Below, in pieces: positions 57,583 through 64,000 of a DNA stretch of 64,000 nucleotides (its first letter is position 1; the number at the start of each line of letters is the position of its first letter). Position numbers and translations under genes: made by a program. A model generated the notes under the pieces. It was not told where the DNA came from. It saw only the letters and a program-made list of their open reading frames with translations, and made no database searches. The stretch comes from Sisyra terminalis (taxonomy: Eukaryota > Arthropoda > Insecta > Neuroptera > Sisyridae): positions 57,983,080-58,047,079 of the forward strand of contig OY292276.1 in the NCBI GenBank assembly GCA_958496175.1. Reading direction: 5' to 3'.

Positions 57583-58391
57583 GGGTGTTCATTTTCTATC
57601 GACTTAAATGAGTAATATTTGGCTTTGATTTAGTAGAGATGATGGTAAGTTCTTCGAAATCAAATCACTATCTTCATATCTCACCTAAAATGTATACAAA
57701 TTTGAATTTGAATATTATAACCATTTTTTCTCGAAAATGGCTGGAACAATTTTATTCAAACTTCATATACATACAATTTTGGTGAAGAGTTACAACTTTT
57801 ATTTGAAACTTTTTTCTCTAAAAGCACGTTGAAGACCACTTTACTGGTGAATCGATACAAACATCGCAAACATGCACGCATTGATTCCATAATGGCAAAT
57901 GATTTGACTCCAATTTTAACATCTGCTTATATGAATTTTGATGTTTTATATATTATTTTTCAAAAAACAAATGATGGTTTGCCTTAAACTTTAAAATTTA
58001 AAACTTTTTTTTTCTAAAAGCACGTTGAAGACATCTTTAATGGTGAGTCCAAACAAACATCGCACACGTTTCAAAAATTTAAATTTTGCCGCTAGAAAAA
58101 TTTTTCTATTAGACCTATTAGAATATATATTTGATTCTTTTATTTATATAACCTTAAAACGAGCTTTTCATTGAAAATTAATCACCAAATTTTCCTCAGA
58201 CCGCAATAGTTTGGTGTATAATATTAAATCCGTACGATTTTTGTTTTCAAACAATTTACTTTCAAATGTTGATTTTCATCTGTTTTATTATTAAACAATT
58301 GATTTCAAAAATTCCTCATCCAAAACAAAAGTATAAAAAAAATAATCAATAAATATTACGTAGTTTAAAATGATAGATCAATGAACACTCT
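57583..58391. mobile_element. Short-TIR element downstream of KCNQ1, ~810 bp
   Basis: Imperfect inverted ends gggtgttcattttctatcg and the complement of gagtgttcattgatctatca. Inside is a direct repeat ~190 bp apart around ctaaaagcacgttgaagac (about 57820 and 58014). No transposase frame. Confidence 0.55.
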
Positions 58392-60497
58392 TTAAACAAA
58401 ATCTAAGACTGTTCTTCTCTTGTTTATTGATACTTAGGAAGCTTAGTAAAAAAACTATCTAGAACATTTTATTCATACATTTCCTATGTTTGTACGCAAA
58501 AAAAACAAGTGATATATCTTTAGGAAAAGCTTTACCTTTGTAGGTCTATCGATGTGCGCATGCTCACATTTGTTTCTCAGCTATTTGATTAAGGTTGCTT
58601 AGATCAACAAAACAAAAAAGCTCCATTATAAATAGATTAAAACAATTGAAGATCGTTCAATTTTTCATTTATTTTTTTAATTGGCAACTTTTTCATCAAA
58701 TTGTTTTTAATAAGTTTATAATATTTGGAGACTTGAAAGCAATTGAATGATTTATCGATTATTTAGACCGAAAATTACCTTTTTTTTCAAAATCCAAGCA
58801 AGCTTAGTAATACAGCTGAAAAGCCAACTTGATCATACTATCATACCATAGGCCTACTTAGATGCACTATGCCCTATCTTTGAATTTCCCGAATAAATCT
58901 GAACTTATGGAAATGAGAGGTCAAAACAAAAACGAAATTTCATGGCCTAATTTTTCCAAGAGTTGAATATTTGCATTGTACATAAAAGAAAAATATTTAA
59001 AATATTTTCACTTATAAATCGTTTTATCTAATCAACGACCTTTTACGCTATAAATTTCCTAATAATATATATATATAAATATATATTTTCTTATGTATAA
59101 AAATATCATAACGTTAAAAACAATAAAAATATTTTATTAAACTGGGGGAGGGGGGATAGAAAAGGAAAGAAAAATGTAGAATTTAAATTTTCGCGCGCCT
59201 CTCGTTCTCACAATGTATATCACACCGATCTATGAGTCAAGAAAATTTTTCCAAAAATTTGGGTCCAAGAAAAGTTTATTAGCGCCATTTGTTTTGTCAT
59301 AAAGATGAATTCAACAATCAATGCAACAATGAAGAAACCAAATTTTCTAAATTCACACCCTTTGCTAGATATTTCAATAATTAATTGTGGAATGTTTTAA
59401 AAGTTTAATGGAGAAGTGGAAATTCTAAAAAAAAAAGTCAATTTATCCTGTAAAATAATGCGTGTAAATATGGGGGGTTTTCCCTTGATTTTCTTTTGTT
59501 TTCAAATTTTGTAAATATCTATATATTTATATATATCATATACTTCTAGCTAAATTAATTTAAAATGAATATTACGAAGGGGTTGCGAATGGGACATGGT
59601 AAGGGGGTAATCAATAAAAATACGGGTATGTCTTTCCTTTTAACGTTTTTCTTTTGTTCAAAAACAATAGAAATAAACAAATGAAAAACAATTAAAGTTT
59701 TGTTTAATTGCAAGAAAAAAAAAGTTGAAAATTGTGATTCAATTTTTTTCTGAAATTTCCCCGTTATTATACATTTATTTTAAACAAAACACGTACATAT
59801 TTTTTTTAATTCTAAAGGTAATGTTCTCTGTGCCTCTTTTCACCTGCTACTGTGATTGATTAAGTGTTTAAAAAAAATTAATGATCTTTAGATCATAATC
59901 TATATTATATAATAATAAACATAGGAATGTATAAAAATGCCCATATCTTTTAAAAAAAAAAAAAACAAATGTATGTGAAAATGTAATGAAAGGGTGGAGG
60001 GTGGTTGTAATAGTTATCGATAATTGGTTAATTATTGGATGCCAGACACATTGCTTCTCTCATTGTGATATTTCTGCACACGACATTCCCAAAATTCTTT
60101 GCATTCGATATTTTCAATTATCGGTTTACTCTTACAATATTTCGCCCCGACCAATGGAAATAATGGAATGATGAAACAAAAGAAATACTTTGCATTGCAA
60201 TAATTAAATTGATAAGAAATAAAAAATGTTAAAAATTTTATCTTTACAAAAACGAACAAAACAAACAAAAAAAAAACAATGTTGGAGAGAATTTGCATGT
60301 AAAAAATTATTTGAGATATTTTTCCTTCTTAAGATTTTGTGCTGAAAAAACGTTAAGAATCCCAGCGATTTTCAATTGGCCCCGGTGTAAATGATTGATT
60401 TTTAATTGAAAGAAAATATTTGTTGCAATAGTACAGTAGTAGAAGTAAAATTTATAGGTGAACTCCTTAATAATTATATAAAAGTAAATGATCCTAT
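58392..60497. other. No recognised gene
   Basis: AT-rich sequence with TA runs (59069-59092) and a G run at 59143-59156. Open frames at 59986-60298 on both strands have no domain. Confidence 0.4.
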
Positions 60498-62095
60498 ATA
60501 TTGAAAGAAAAGGTCCCCAACATGATTCCAACAAAAAAAATTCTCCAAAAAGAAATATTTTTTTTTCATTATAACTTCAAAACCGAGCTAGATATCAATA
60601 AAATAGTTATTATCAAAATGAAAACTGAGGAAGGGTCTAGCAGGATTGTACGAAATAGTTCAATTTAACACTAATAGAGTAGGGTGGGATTTTAAGATCT
60701 AATTTTACTATTTCGTATTATATTGTGTAAACCAACCCTAATAATTTGAAACGTATAATGCTAACCAAACTAATATCTAGCCATGATTAATTCTATTTTT
60801 TATGGAATCAGGAATACAATACAGAAGTTTATCATTTTATATTTTTTCTAGACCTTGTCGTCTGTATCTTTTTGTCCCTTAATAGGGGCAAAATTTTCAA
60901 CCAAAGAAGAGTATTTAGAATTTAAAAAAAGAATAGGCAAAATTAAGCTATTTTTCGAATTTTCTCAGAAATTTTCCATCGAGTTCTGATTTTCGATAAT
61001 ATGATTGAATATTTTAGATTGAGACTTTGATGCAATTTTGACATTATATCTGCGAAAACTTTCAAGTTCTTATTGATTTATTTCTCCAAAAAGATTTTAC
61101 CAAAAAGGAAAAATGAGACTAAATTCGAGGGTTTTCTCAATGCTGGAATTTCTATTTATTATTGTTATTTAAATTTTTTACGCAGAGGTCATCGTAGTGC
61201 AGAGCTTAAAATTGAATTTCTCACGTTGATTGATGATATTTAAATACGCGATTTTTCCTACGGACGTAGCTATTGAAAAATGGGAAATTTGTTAAAAAAA
61301 AATGCATTTTTCGTTAATTATTTTTTAGTTCCAAGACTAATAAAGAGTTATTATAGTTAAAGTTATTACTTTCAAAGATTCATTTTAATTTTAAGCAAAA
61401 CTTACTCATTTATCCAGAAATCAAAATTTTTCTCAATTTATAATATACATATGCGATCTGACCTCACAGAAAATGACACCAGCGCTTTCGACATCAATTT
61501 CTGGCCAAACTATGGCTTTTATAGAAAATTAATAAAGAATCTTTTTAGTAGGAAATATCTTCAGCTTTCATTTTGATTATAAGTATTTTCTTTGTATCTA
61601 GCACGGTTCAAAAGTTATAATGAAAAAATATTTTTTTTTAAAGTCAATTTTAAAGAGACAGGATTTATAAAAAAAATGTATTTTTCGTTTATTATTTTTT
61701 AGTTCCATGACTAATAAAGAGTTGTTATAGTTAATGTTATCACTTTCAAAGATTCATTTTAATTTTAAGCAAAAACTTACTTATTTATCAAGAAATCGAA
61801 ATTTTTGCAATTTTATAATGTACGTATGCGATCTGACCTCACAGAAAATGGCACCAGCGCTTTCGACATAAATTTCTGGCCAAACTATGGCTTTTATGGA
61901 AAATTAATAAGATACCTTTTCTGAAGAAAATATTCTCAGCTTTTATTTTGATAATACATATTTTCTTTGTATCTAGCACGGTTCAGAAGTTATAATGAAG
62001 AAATATTTTTTTTAAAGTCAATTTTAAAGGGACAGGTGGTGCTCTATAGTGATATTTTTTTTGGTAGAAATCATGTTCTGGTCCTTATCTATCAA
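60498..62095. mobile_element. TIR element B of the shared family, ~1.6 kb
   Basis: The ends are ttgaaagaaaaggtccccaa on the left and catgttctggtccttatcta on the right, inverted relative to each other and similar to element A (16559-17908). It includes the tandem duplication at 61290-62040. Non-autonomous. Confidence 0.65.
61290..62040. repeat. Tandem duplication, ~375-bp unit, two copies
   Basis: Copies at about 61290-61675 and 61676-62040 share gcgatctgacctcacagaaa, ccagcgctttcgacat and tttgtatctagcacggttca. A diverged relative of the unit lies at about 17530-17870 in element A. Confidence 0.9.
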
Positions 62096-64000
62096 TAAAT
62101 ACAATAATTGGCTTTTTGGTTTCTCTTCTTCAACGACTGAACTAAAAATATTTCCATCATTGATTTAATTTTTCAAAGTGCTGCTTCTTATAGGATGAAA
62201 ATCGTAATACTGCTGGAAGGTATACGAGAGTACTATAGTAGAGTAATTAATAAAACTATTGCAATAATAACAAAAAATCAATTCTAAACTTTTTTGATCA
62301 TATTTAGCAGCATTTTTTTCCAGAAATTACACTTAAAAATCATTTCAGAGTTATAAACTTTCATCAAAATCTTTGAATTAGTAGTCCCAAAATTTTTGCA
62401 TGCTAATCTCTCCGTATCTATCCTTAGTAAAATTGTAAATTTGCCTCTTTATACTACTTAATGACCAAAAAAAAAATAACATAATAAAACAGTAGTTGTA
62501 TTAGACAAATGATGAGAAAATTTGCGAAGCAAAGAATTGAGCAAATAATTGTTCGTAATTTCATTTTAAAATTCGCATTATATATATATATATAGTGACA
62601 ATATATTTCTAAGTCATGCCTTGGACATTTGGACCCTGATTGATGACCAGTGTTTTGAATTTACTTATCCATAGTTAGTTTAAATGTAGTGCAATGGTTT
62701 TGTGTGTCCAAGACTGATACATTTAATATAGAAAGTTCACAAAGTTTTCTAAATTTTAATGTAGATAATCGAATGTAAAGATTTTTTTTTTTTTGGGTCA
62801 ACGAAAAATATTGAAAATTTACATTTTTTTTTTCAATGTTTTCAAGTGCAAACCTTCGATTTTGCCTTAAAATTAGTGGTAAAATAAATTGATTTTTTTC
62901 AAGTTTTGATGTGATAAGTTTTTATATATTTTTCGTGGTCCATTTTAGCCCTAATGTTTTCTTCTCAAAAAAAAAAAATTCTAAATTTTGAACTTGTTGA
63001 TGCGCTATATCAAATATATATATATATATATAGTAAACATGTTAGTACTACTTAATAATAATTTTAGTGAAAATGTAAAAAAGTAATAACATAATAGTTT
63101 ATAGAAAAAGTTAAACAGTTATAACGTTTTTAAATACTTTAATGGGGGAGAATCTCTTCGTTACGAATCAATTTTACGATAAATTTTTTGATTCGATCTT
63201 CTCTTGTTCCTCCCCTTGATTATATATCCTCCACTAACCCAATTGGACCAAAAATTGCCTCTTGCTTAACAATAACATTTATATCGAAATAAATTTCGAT
63301 CAAAAAAATTAAAAAATAATGGATATTTAAACTTCTAATGGTGACCAAGTTGGAACGGAGCAGGGTCAACTAGAGGGCAGTACTAACTGATCAACAAGTG
63401 TTCGACGGTATATTGTCAAAACTTTGGATATTTGTCACTTTTTTCGCCTAACAATTGTTGTTCAATTGGTACTCCAACTCAAAAACCATTCCTCATGGAA
63501 ATAACCGGCCGGAAAATATATCAAACCATTTTTTTTCCAACAAAAAATCATTGAATATAATGAAATTATTTACTTAAATGTCCGTCGGTTATTCACGGGA
63601 TGAATCAGAACAAACGGAAACCATCCAAGTTTCAAACCAATTTTTCTTCTCGAATTCGCCAGAAATAACAAATCAGTCGTTAATGGACCAAAAAATGAAA
63701 GAAAATTCAAGCAATTATTGCAGAACCATTTAAAATAAACCTTTTTCCAATGACATAAAAAAAATATTGAAAATTTATTGTAAAATATAATTATGATCGT
63801 TTTGAATGATAAAATTTGGGCATTATTTATCTATAAACTTTACAAGTTGAGGAATTATAAAAAAAATGATTCTAATCTAAGTGAAACATATTAAAAGCAA
63901 TTTTGTAAATATGAAAAAAAATGTATTTAAGAGTTTAAAATTATAGTTGAATTTTATTGATAATTCTATATAAATGATAATAATTTAGATGTAAGCATAA
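62096..64000. other. No recognised gene
   Basis: AT-rich with TA microsatellites (62579, 63015). A more complex stretch at 63140-63680 shows no exon, repeat copy or RNA gene that I can recognise. Confidence 0.4.
62579..62596. repeat. TA microsatellite
   Basis: A TA run of about eight repeats. A similar run lies at 63015-63034. Confidence 0.8.

Overview
The window is AT-rich (about 70 percent A+T by eye) eukaryotic DNA with spliceosomal introns, very few long reading frames and dense mobile-element debris. The only intact gene I recognise is a KCNQ1-type (KvLQT1) voltage-gated potassium channel on the + strand. Its protein sequence, intron size and transposon content fit an arthropod, probably an insect. 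The lineage cannot be fixed more closely from this sequence.

Layout. Positions 1-37,927 hold no recognised exon and are upstream of, or inside the first intron of, KCNQ1. They contain a ~636-bp tandem array (1-1,620), a small MITE family, foldback elements, a decayed mariner transposase (9,800-10,439), a hAT transposase fragment (19,145-19,471), a Helitron-like element (19,620-21,195), a TA-flanked TIR element with a TTAA-flanked element nested in it (22,647-24,263), and a foldback with a second foldback and a short open frame in its loop (31,975-33,222). KCNQ1 coding exons run from 37,928 (S1) to about 57,068 (C-terminus): 37,928-38,018, 48,852-49,154, 49,318-49,569, 49,635-49,871, 52,878-53,067, 53,187-53,328, 53,398-53,677 and 56,796-56,894 (or 56,796-56,870 joined to 56,931-57,065). 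The first exon(s), encoding the cytoplasmic N-terminus, were not found. Three KCNQ1 introns are long (10.8, 3.0 and 3.1 kb) and carry a LINE remnant, a four-copy ~660-bp tandem array, foldbacks and another nested TTAA element. From 57,069 to the end there are probable 3' UTR sequence, one short-TIR element, one ~1.6-kb TIR element and AT-rich sequence without recognised genes.

How it fits together. The exons encode S1-S6, the TIGYGD selectivity filter, the calmodulin-binding helix A, helix B, helix C and a C-terminal coiled coil, so the channel is complete from S1 onward. The most notable points are a probable alternative C-terminus (a 60-nt phase-0 intron that removes a stop), two TTAA-flanked elements that share internal sequence and are each nested inside another element, and three unrelated foldbacks that carry the same CTGANGA/GAAAC box pair around a small hairpin.
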